Assembly: GCA_037138755.1 (NCBI GenBank)
Contig: JBAXHT010000003.1
Location: 186,001 to 250,000, forward strand
Reading direction: 5' to 3'
DNA: 64,000 nucleotides
DNA from: Armatimonadota bacterium
GTDB lineage: Bacteria > Armatimonadota > Fimbriimonadia > Fimbriimonadales > Fimbriimonadaceae
Of this stretch, positions 47,760 to 55,122 are shown one piece after another. The position numbers and the translations under genes were made by a program. The notes below the pieces were generated by a model. The model worked only from the letters and a program-made list of their open reading frames with translations. It was not told the DNA's origin and searched no databases. Every line of letters starts with the position of its first letter. Positions within the stretch are counted from its first letter, which is position 1.

Positions 47760-50009
47760 ATGAAATTTCGCAAACCTACTCAATCAACTACTGGGCAACT
47801 TAAGCCTGATCACCTCGAACAACTGAAGTCTTCTGGAATCTCAGAAGAAGTGATCGCCGAAAGAGGCTACGAAACCGTAACGGAACAGGAAAAGTTGAAG
47901 AACTTGGGCTTTCCTTGGTATCAGGCCCTAGTTCCAACACTTCTAATTCCTCTCCACCCAGTCGGGGACAATCCGAACGGAGCTGAATTTGTCAGCCGTC
48001 CAGACAAACCACGTCATGGCGAAAAAGGAAAGCTCATCAAGTATGAGGCTCCGGCTGATTTCGAGGTACCGATTGACTGCCCTCCAAGGTGCAAAGATGA
48101 TCTCGAAGACGCAACCGTTCCCCTATTTGTCACTGAGGGAATAAAGAAGGCCGATTCAGCGGCCTCAAAGGGCCTTTGTTGTGTGGCTCTCCTGGGCGTC
48201 TGGCAGTTTAGGAATCACGAGTGGGATTCTATCGAGCTAAAGCGTCGCAAAGTTTACATAGCTTTTGATTCCGATTCAATCGAAAATGCTCATGTAAACG
48301 ACGCGGCAAATAAGCTCAGAAGCTACTTGCGAGGTTTAGGAGCTACGGTTGTTAGACTCTTCATACCTTCCGGGCCGAACGGAGAAAAGGTTGGGTTGGA
48401 CGACTACTTTGCAAACGGAGGAACGCCAGAGGAGTTAGTCACTTTCACACAAAGGTTTAGAAGTGGAAAGCTCAAAATTCGGGCTGATCTTCCAACCATC
48501 GAAAGCCACGAAGAACGCCTCGAAGAAATGGTTGACAGTTCGATTCAGGCTTTGGTGGACAAAAATGATCCTCCGTATCTGTTCGTTTATGGGAGTCGGT
48601 TGTCTAGGCTCAAACGGTGTGAAGTCAATGGAGTCATGCTTCCTCAAATCGAAGACGGAACCAAGGATGTAATCATTGACCGTCTGAGTCAGTGTGTGAA
48701 CTATGTGAGTGTGAGTTCCAGTGGAAGGAGGATTGTCAATCCCCCAGATATTGTTGCTCGAATGATAACAGCACGACCTGAGCTACCGGGAATTCCATCA
48801 ATCAAGGGAATTGCCACTTCCCCATTCTTTTCCAGAGATGGAAAGCTGATCTCAGAGCCGGGGTTCGATCCAGAAACCGGGGTTTTCTTGTTCATCCGGG
48901 ACGGCCTGAGATTGCCAAAGCTGGACACTTCCAAAGAAGGTGTTGCAAGGGCCGTTGATCTGATCGAGGACTTGATTTGCGATTTCCCTTTTGAAGATGG
49001 CTCTTCAAAATCTCATGCAGTCGCATTTTTGATTACACCGTTTGTTCGGGAAATGATCCACGGCCCAACCCCAATGTTTCTCTTCAACGCTCCCAAGCCG
49101 GGGAGCGGGAAGACTCTTCTCATGACAACGCTTGCAAGAGTGTTCGTTGGCGATGCAGTAGCGTTCACATCGGCCCCCCAATTTGAGGAAGAATGGCGAA
49201 AGCGATTAACTTCGCTTTTCAAAGAGGGAGTTACACACGGACTTTTCGATAATCTGGCAAAGTTCGGAAGCGAAGCACTCAACACGGCTCTAACTGCACC
49301 GGACTGTATTTGGAAGGATCGTCTACTCGGACGGAATGAGACCCCTCACTTACCAATTCGATGTACCTGGGGAGCAACAGCAAACAACTTCGAGGGGACT
49401 GAGGAAGAGCTTCGAAGATGTATCAACATTCGGATAAACCCCAATGACGAAAACCCAGCTTCCAGACGTGGTTTCAAACACGCTGATTTGAAGCGATTTG
49501 CGGAATCAAATCGGCCCCAACTTTTAGGAGCGGTTGTAACCATCGTCAAAGCTTGGGTGGAGGCTGGTCAAGCCGAGTACTCAGAGACCGAACCTCTCAT
49601 GGGAAGTTTTGAGAACTTCTGCCGAATCGTTGGTGGAATTCTTGAGTTCGCTGGTTACCCTGGATTTCTCAGTAATCGTGAGGAATTCCTTGAACAATCA
49701 GACATTGAAACAGAACAGCACAAAGGGTTCATTCAGGCGTGGTCGGACAGATACGGCAAATCCCTCGTTCGAGCAAGAGACCTTCAGGATATGGCTTGCA
49801 ACCATTACCCCGAAATAGATGTCCTCTCTCCGACGGTGGCAAGAGTCCAACTTGGAAGACTTCTCGGAAAACTGAGAGATCAAGTGATTCTTGGAAAGAG
49901 AATTTGTCGAAAGCAGAGTGACGAAGGATTCCGATATTGGCTTGCTGATGCAGTCAAACCGGGGAAAAGGGTTGCAACCGGGTACATCGGCGAAGACGAT
50001 CCTATCTAG
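47760..50009 (+). CDS. primase/helicase-like replication protein
   Basis: 749 residues. The N-terminal part resembles DUF3854/TOPRIM-like primase proteins of phages and plasmids (LFVTEGIKKADSAASKGLCCVALLGVW, then VYIAFDSDS, where Glu and the DxD-like acidic pair fit TOPRIM). The central part has a P-loop ATPase (FNAPKPGSGKTLLMTTLARV). AGAAGGA lies ahead of the ATG. It probably starts replication of the excised element. No origin was identified. Confidence 0.75.
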   Translation: MKFRKPTQSTTGQLKPDHLEQLKSSGISEEVIAERGYETVTEQEKLKNLGFPWYQALVPTLLIPLHPVGDNPNGAEFVSRPDKPRHGEKGKLIKYEAPADFEVPIDCPPRCKDDLEDATVPLFVTEGIKKADSAASKGLCCVALLGVWQFRNHEWDSIELKRRKVYIAFDSDSIENAHVNDAANKLRSYLRGLGATVVRLFIPSGPNGEKVGLDDYFANGGTPEELVTFTQRFRSGKLKIRADLPTIESHEERLEEMVDSSIQALVDKNDPPYLFVYGSRLSRLKRCEVNGVMLPQIEDGTKDVIIDRLSQCVNYVSVSSSGRRIVNPPDIVARMITARPELPGIPSIKGIATSPFFSRDGKLISEPGFDPETGVFLFIRDGLRLPKLDTSKEGVARAVDLIEDLICDFPFEDGSSKSHAVAFLITPFVREMIHGPTPMFLFNAPKPGSGKTLLMTTLARVFVGDAVAFTSAPQFEEEWRKRLTSLFKEGVTHGLFDNLAKFGSEALNTALTAPDCIWKDRLLGRNETPHLPIRCTWGATANNFEGTEEELRRCINIRINPNDENPASRRGFKHADLKRFAESNRPQLLGAVVTIVKAWVEAGQAEYSETEPLMGSFENFCRIVGGILEFAGYPGFLSNREEFLEQSDIETEQHKGFIQAWSDRYGKSLVRARDLQDMACNHYPEIDVLSPTVARVQLGRLLGKLRDQVILGKRICRKQSDEGFRYWLADAVKPGKRVATGYIGEDDPI

Positions 50010-50194
50010 GTGAATTGCTTTGACCAATCTAGAGAGAACCCGGAGTCCACCGGGTTCTGCCCAGTTGCAACCAGAACAGGACAAAAAACGCCAAGTATCA
50101 CCCTTGGCAACACGGAACCTTTGACGCTCAGAACTGAGCAACGGGGTTTCCAGAATCAACGAATCCTCGAAGATCGGGGAGGGAAACAATTCAA

Positions 50195-50698
50195 ATGCAA
50201 GTCAAGAACGAAACAGAACATATTCGTCAACAAAAGAACCTGGGCAAAATCTTAATCACTCAGGCCGCTACAGTCAAAGAGAATTTAGACATACAGCTTA
50301 TGATTCTTCATCAGGGCATGAGACCACATTTACACGAAGGAGAATGGACGGGTTCGATCCAATTCCCAAACGGAGTCGTTGGAACTGCATCCAAGAAAGT
50401 GCTAAACCAGATTGCTCGAATGATTGTAGATGGAGTCTTTCATGTACCTAGTGTTGACATCCTTCACGAAAGGAAACGACGCGCGAACTACTTACTTCGT
50501 GTTGCTCCGTACCGAAGAGAGCATCTCCCAATCAGATATGCATTGAAGCAATCTGGTTTTCTTCCTGAACATCTTAACAGAGAATGGACGGGGCAAGCCG
50601 TTGACAACCTCGGAAACAAAGTGAGACTCAGTGCCGAACAGGAAATCCAAATGGCAAAGCTCATCTATGAGCGGTTTTACGGCAACGGCTACACCTAG
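50195..50698 (+). CDS. hypothetical protein of the element
   Basis: 167 residues, unrecognised. Helix-rich, with a basic stretch (HERKRRANYLLRVAPYRREH). It follows the primase-helicase gene by 185 bases in the same direction, so it may belong to the replication module. No function is proposed. Confidence 0.6.
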   Translation: MQVKNETEHIRQQKNLGKILITQAATVKENLDIQLMILHQGMRPHLHEGEWTGSIQFPNGVVGTASKKVLNQIARMIVDGVFHVPSVDILHERKRRANYLLRVAPYRREHLPIRYALKQSGFLPEHLNREWTGQAVDNLGNKVRLSAEQEIQMAKLIYERFYGNGYT

Positions 50699-50715
50699 CC
50701 AAGGAAAGCGGGGGT

Positions 50716-50754
50716 AGTGGGGGTTTCGGGCCCGCTCTTTCCCCCCACCCCACT
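50716..50754. terminator. G+C-rich hairpin
   Basis: AGTGGGG (50716-50722) pairs with CCCCACT (50748-50754), with GGGCCC inside the loop. It lies between the convergent 167-residue gene and the exported-protein gene and may terminate both. Confidence 0.5.
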
Positions 50755-50789
50755 CTCCGCAAAATTTCGTTAAGATTTTAATGGGGTAA

Positions 50790-51344
50790 CTACTTCAGAA
50801 TTTGGAGCCGTAGGGCCTCAAAATTTTCCGTGAATTTCCGAGCATCCGAACGCTTCTCAAACTGAAACGACACGGACTTTACAAGCTTCTTACTCTCACG
50901 GGGCTGAATCTCCGACGGATCATTTGGTTTAACCTCAGCAATCTTTTGAACCTCTTTCAGTTCTAATTCCCCCGTGAATAGAATCTGAGCTTCAAACCAC
51001 TTGGTTCCTTCGAGAGGTTCAACCTTTAGCTCCTTTACATTCTGCCAGGGGATCGTCGCAGTTCTGGTCACGACTAAGGTCGTTGTTCCAGATCGTGGTG
51101 AAATACTCTTTCGGCGGTAAGTTGTTTCGAATCCAAATTCAGACTTGGTGCATGTCTTGATTCGAGTGAAGAGGGTCTCACTTCGGGTCTGTATGGAAGT
51201 ATTGTCTTCTAACTGGTCTCTAAAATCTTCGAACTGCTTTTTTAGATTTTCTGGCACCTCAATTCGCGGCTCCTTCTCCCGCTCTTGATAGTAGGAAACA
51301 GCACTTGATAAGGAGAGAATCGAAGCACAAAGAAGAGCACCCAT
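50790..51344 (-). CDS. exported hypothetical protein of the element
   Basis: 184 residues with an N-terminal hydrophobic stretch (MGALLCASILSLSSAVSYY), probably a signal peptide or anchor. The rest is charged and strand-rich (TTLVVTRTATIPWQNVKELKVEP). It is the only other minus-strand gene of the element besides the integrase. No family is recognised. Confidence 0.6.
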   Translation of the reverse strand: MGALLCASILSLSSAVSYYQEREKEPRIEVPENLKKQFEDFRDQLEDNTSIQTRSETLFTRIKTCTKSEFGFETTYRRKSISPRSGTTTLVVTRTATIPWQNVKELKVEPLEGTKWFEAQILFTGELELKEVQKIAEVKPNDPSEIQPRESKKLVKSVSFQFEKRSDARKFTENFEALRLQILK

Positions 51345-51404
51345 TACAGGTTCATTTTACATAAAAGAACCTTAATTAGGTTTCATCCGACTGTCAGCTT
51401 CTGG

Positions 51405-51662
51405 ATGTTGCCAGCCAGACACAAGATAATCTCCGATATTGAGCATGTCCGATTCGGCGCATATATGCGTTCGGTCCGAGAGTCCGTTGGTGTGTCCCAG
51501 CGGGAGTTAGCAAAGCTTTTAAACTTGCCACAAAGCTATGTTTCCAAGATTGAGCGTGGAGAACGACAACTTCAAGCCCTTGAGCTGATCGAACTTTGCC
51601 GACTCCTGAAAGTGAATCCAGTCGATATTCTAAAGGGCTACGTTACAACTCCCTCGGACTAA
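51405..51662 (+). CDS. Xre-family regulator (controller-protein-like)
   Basis: 85 residues, of which residues 20-80 are a helix-turn-helix of the Xre/Cro type (MRSVRESVGVSQRELAKLLN, QSYVSKIERGERQL, LELIELCRLLKVNPVDILKG). Its size and position before an R-M-like operon fit controller (C) proteins that time restriction genes. The ATG at 51405 or 51465 could be the start. The element's promoter region with inverted repeats lies downstream. Confidence 0.8.
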   Translation: MLPARHKIISDIEHVRFGAYMRSVRESVGVSQRELAKLLNLPQSYVSKIERGERQLQALELIELCRLLKVNPVDILKGYVTTPSD

Positions 51663-52153
51663 CATCGGGTAGCCCTGGACTGTTTCCAAAAATGTTAAGG
51701 CTTTTGGCCGAATCATGCTCCCAAACGATGCTTTGAGATAACACTTGTATAAAGCAGACTAAATATACTAGCCAAAGCTCTACATCCCTGTGTCAAGAAC
51801 CGTTGACATTGCCGGGTATAATCTTTGCACTCAATCCGAATCAGATTCTGTAGACCAATGATGGCTTCACGATTCGTTGAGGAATTTCAGAGAATTTCAG
51901 TCATGTATTGACTTGCCTGACGTCACTCTGTCATTCTGTAATGATTTGGCCCGCTCCCATACGGGTAACGGGCCGAAATCGAGTTTCATTTTTTCTCTGC
52001 GCTAACAGAGAACCCGACCAATCTGGCGAACCAATTTGACAGGCCTCCGTATTATGACGGTAGGTTTACAGAAATGTAAACCCTTTACTTACATGATATG
52101 GCAAGATTGCTTGCTTCAAATTGGTTCTGTCATCTACCTAGACCGAACTGATA
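51663..52153 (+). promoter_or_regulatory. long leader/regulatory region before the R-M-like operon
   Basis: About 490 bases without a gene. It contains three hairpins: GGCCCG...CGGGCC (51948-51974), TTCTCTG...CAGAGAA (51993-52012) and a perfect operator-like repeat at 52063-52082. TTGACA boxes at 51803 and 52036 are each followed eight bases later by TATAAT or TATTAT, which is too close for a sigma-70 promoter but notable. A 25-base segment at 51663 recurs at 61231. Confidence 0.6.
52063..52082. promoter_or_regulatory. inverted repeat, possible Xre operator
   Basis: GGTTTACA-GAAA-TGTAAACC, an 8-bp perfect inverted repeat with a four-base centre, 71 bases before the DUF2130 gene. It could be an operator of the adjacent Xre regulator or a GAAA-capped RNA hairpin in the leader. 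Confidence 0.6.
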
Positions 52154-53479
52154 ATGAATACAACATCTAATTCAGCACTCGCCGTCATTGATACGGCCTC
52201 TACCGAACTCGTCGTCACCTGCCCAGCATGTGACCATGAATTTGAGATTGCGGGAAGCATTCTCTCCAAGCTTCAGCAAGAAGCAAAAGCCACCCTCCAA
52301 GCGTGGCAGTCGGACTTCCTTTCGAAGCACCGAGAACGCGAAAAGCAACTTTCCGAGAAAGAAGAGGCACTGAAGCAAAGTGCCGCAGAACAAGCGAAGC
52401 TCGTTGAACAGCAGGTTGCAGAGCAACTTGCCACACGGTTCAAGGCCGAATATCCAGACCTGATCAAAAAGGCCAAACAGGACGCCCAGCTAGAGGCAGA
52501 GAAGCAGGTGCAGTCGGTTCAGGCTGATCTTGATGCAAAGTCAGAACAGATCGCACAGCTTCAGGCCTCGCAAGCTGACCTTTTGAAAGAGAAGCGCGAA
52601 CTCAAAGCAAAGCAGGATCAATTCGAGCTTGATAAGCAAATTGCAATCAGTAAAGCTATCCAAGAGGAGTCAGCGAACCTTCAAAAGTCGATCTCCGAGA
52701 AGTTTGACACGCAATTCCAGGTTCAAAAAGTCGAACTCGATAGAGCAAGAAAGACCATTGACGAACTCAACGAGAAACTTAAGGCAAAGCCATCTCAAGA
52801 ACTCCAAGGTGAGGCCCTTGAATTGGATTTGGAAGCCAAGCTTGGTGAAGAGTTCCGAACGGATGAATTCACGCCGGTCAAAAAAGGCCAACGAGGAGCG
52901 GACATTCTTCAGGTTGTCAACAACCGACTGTCCCAACCTTGTGGTTCGATTCTCTGGGAGACAAAAAGGGCTCAGAACTGGGGTGGGGATTGGATTCAAA
53001 AACTCAAGCAAGATCAACGAGAAGAACGGGCAACCGTGGCAATCATCGTTTCACAAGTGACCCCTGCTGGAGTTGACACTTTTGACATGGTTGAGGGGGT
53101 GTGGATTGTAAAGCCGCAATACGCAGTTGCTCTTGCAATTGCAATTCGTGAAGGGATTCTCCAGACTTCGGAGGCACGAAAGGCCGCAGAAGGGATTGAA
53201 TCAAAAGCGACTCTTGTTTACAGCTACCTGATGGGAGAAGATTTTAAGAGTCGTTTTGGGGCTATTGTCGAAACATTCGTGACAATGCAAAAGCAACTTA
53301 TCAAAGAGAAGATTGCTGCTACCAAAGCCTTTAATCAGCGGGAGAAGCAACACGAAACGGTTTTGAAAGCTTGTTTTGGTGTGATCGGTGATCTTCAAGG
53401 CATCGCTGGGCAAGATCTCAAATCCCTCGAAGAAATCGAGTTAAAGGCGTTGCCCTCCGGCGACGAGGAGGAGAACTAA
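52154..53479 (+). CDS. DUF2130 protein: coiled coil plus PD-(D/E)XK-like domain
   Basis: 441 residues. A CPACDHEFE zinc-like knuckle near residue 22 is followed by a long coiled coil (about 35-225) and a DUF2130 domain. In that domain GADIL (Asp250) and ILWETKR (Glu269, Lys271) form the D-x18-ExK pattern of PD-(D/E)XK nucleases, and the segment WIQKLKQDQREERATVAIIV is typical for DUF2130. It is first in the operon and its stop is followed at once by the next start. DUF2130 proteins have no settled role; nuclease activity is inferred. Confidence 0.8.
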   Translation: MNTTSNSALAVIDTASTELVVTCPACDHEFEIAGSILSKLQQEAKATLQAWQSDFLSKHREREKQLSEKEEALKQSAAEQAKLVEQQVAEQLATRFKAEYPDLIKKAKQDAQLEAEKQVQSVQADLDAKSEQIAQLQASQADLLKEKRELKAKQDQFELDKQIAISKAIQEESANLQKSISEKFDTQFQVQKVELDRARKTIDELNEKLKAKPSQELQGEALELDLEAKLGEEFRTDEFTPVKKGQRGADILQVVNNRLSQPCGSILWETKRAQNWGGDWIQKLKQDQREERATVAIIVSQVTPAGVDTFDMVEGVWIVKPQYAVALAIAIREGILQTSEARKAAEGIESKATLVYSYLMGEDFKSRFGAIVETFVTMQKQLIKEKIAATKAFNQREKQHETVLKACFGVIGDLQGIAGQDLKSLEEIELKALPSGDEEEN

Positions 53480-54439
53480 GTGGCGAAGTCGCTAGAAAAC
53501 GTTCTTGTGGTTGCCATTTCTTCAAGAGCTTTGTTTGACTTCGAGGAGGAGAACAAAATCTTTGATGAGAGTTCTGGCGACCACTCCGAGCGAGAGGAGA
53601 GATATATGCAACTTCAAAAAGAGCGGTGGGAGATTCCTGCCGAACCTTCTGTTGGCTTCCAGCTTTGCCGAAAGCTACTCTCGATGAACGCTGACGGAAC
53701 CAAACGTACTGAGGTCGTGGTCATTTCTCGAAATGACCCGATCAGTGGAGCAAGAGTTTTCCGAAGTGCTCAACATCACAATTTAGCCCTCACACGAGGT
53801 GCGTTTGTTCGTGGGGACGATCCCTTTTTGTATCTCGAACCATTTAAAGCCAAGTTGTTTCTTTCCGCAAAACCTGAAGACGTGAAAAAGGCCCTCGAAA
53901 TGAATATCCCAGCCGCGACAGTGTTTCCAAGAGTCGTTGGTGACGATCCTCACCCAAACGAACTGCGGATTGCATTTGACGGCGATTCGGTGCTTTTCAG
54001 CGACCAAGCAGAGCGAGTCTATAAGGAGCAAAAGCTGGAGGCATTCATGACTCATGAAGTTCAGAACGCGTCCCTCCCCCTTCCCCCAGGCCCTCTGCAA
54101 CCGTTTCTGAGCGCACTCCATTCTCTACAGAACTCACTACCCAAAGGATCAGGATGCCGAATCAAAACGGCTCTTGTAACAGCTCGTGGTGCTCCGGCAC
54201 ATGAAAGAGCACTAAAAACTCTGTTGCATTGGGGAATTCAGGTAGATCAGGCCCTCTTCCTTGATGGCCTAGAAAAGCGACCGTTCTTGGACGTTTTTCA
54301 GCCTGATTTCTTCTTTGACGATCAGCTCGCGCATATCAACCCTGCAATGGGAACTACACCATCGGGCCATGTGCCCTACGGGATTGCCAACGAAGCACCC
54401 GTTTCTGAGACGACCACTCAAGACAAGGAGAAAAATTAA
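53480..54439 (+). CDS. 5'-nucleotidase (cN-I family)
   Basis: 319 residues, GTG start directly after the DUF2130 stop, with GAGGAGGAG upstream. It matches the cytosolic 5'-nucleotidase I family: LSMNADGTKRTEVVVISRNDP, the LRIAFDGDSVLFSDQAERV core near residue 165, ALVTARGAPAHERAL and FFFDDQLAH with the acidic C-terminal motif. The expected reaction is dephosphorylation of (d)NMPs. Its place between a nuclease-like gene and an R-M module suggests nucleotide depletion or signal-nucleotide removal, which is inference. Confidence 0.82.
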   Translation: MAKSLENVLVVAISSRALFDFEEENKIFDESSGDHSEREERYMQLQKERWEIPAEPSVGFQLCRKLLSMNADGTKRTEVVVISRNDPISGARVFRSAQHHNLALTRGAFVRGDDPFLYLEPFKAKLFLSAKPEDVKKALEMNIPAATVFPRVVGDDPHPNELRIAFDGDSVLFSDQAERVYKEQKLEAFMTHEVQNASLPLPPGPLQPFLSALHSLQNSLPKGSGCRIKTALVTARGAPAHERALKTLLHWGIQVDQALFLDGLEKRPFLDVFQPDFFFDDQLAHINPAMGTTPSGHVPYGIANEAPVSETTTQDKEKN

Positions 54440-54440
54440 A

Positions 54441-55076
54441 ATGGCATTAGCACTCGCAGATAATCGACGGACTCCCTCAGCACTGGAGATTAGCCAGTTG
54501 CACGACAAACCAGCCGCTCAATGGGAGCGGAAAATTCGAGAACTAGAAGAAGAGAAGAAGTATCGAGTTTTGGAGTACCTCCCTATTCGGAAGGCGATCA
54601 TCTCCGAACTGGAAACTCCAGGATCAGGAAAAGCCGTTTTGGTTGAAGAATTGGACGGGTACAACTCGGGATTCTCTACCGACTCCATGATTAAGACCAT
54701 GAAGGACGGCTTTAATCTGTTCATGTCGAAGAACAGAAAGGTCTTCACCGGAATCTACAGCGAAAATGTTCGGAACTCAAATCCTTACCGGATTCGACTT
54801 GGTGGAGGAGAAGTCAAAGTAACACTTCACGCTGAAGTGGAGCACTCCAGGTACGGAAGAAAGAGACTCTTCATCTATTCCTCACAATACTCTCGGCCCG
54901 AGGTCAATGCACTTCAGGAGTTGCTTGGTATGGTTGCCGAACAAAGAGACAATGGTACAGCCGAAGACGTTCTTTGGCTTGATCTCAGAGCGGGCACCGT
55001 TTCAAAGCTAAAGTCGCGCTCTTCTGTTAGGGCGAATTTGGTTGATACGGTCAACCTTTACAACAAGCTCTTCTGA
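54441..55076 (+). CDS. hypothetical protein of the R-M-like operon
   Basis: 211 residues from ATG 54441, ten bases after AAGGAG; the longer frame upstream overlaps the nucleotidase gene and is not used. Residues 25-45 form a charged helix (WERKIRELEEEKKYRVLEYL), followed by a mixed alpha/beta region (GGGEVKVTLHAEVEHSRYGRK). No family is recognised. It is 46 bases before the methyltransferase gene. Confidence 0.75.
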   Translation: MALALADNRRTPSALEISQLHDKPAAQWERKIRELEEEKKYRVLEYLPIRKAIISELETPGSGKAVLVEELDGYNSGFSTDSMIKTMKDGFNLFMSKNRKVFTGIYSENVRNSNPYRIRLGGGEVKVTLHAEVEHSRYGRKRLFIYSSQYSRPEVNALQELLGMVAEQRDNGTAEDVLWLDLRAGTVSKLKSRSSVRANLVDTVNLYNKLF

Positions 55077-55122
55077 GGGCAGTTTGTAAGATTGAAATAA
55101 GGGTAAGAAGATTGAATCTAAG

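Noticed and set aside
50010-50255. 81-codon plus-strand frame directly after the primase-helicase gene
   Set aside because: Overlaps the better supported 167-residue gene by 61 bases, no ribosome binding site, no recognisable domain.
51803-51822. TTGACA...TATAAT as a sigma-70 promoter
   Set aside because: Only eight bases between the hexamers; not compatible with normal -35/-10 spacing, though listed as a curiosity.
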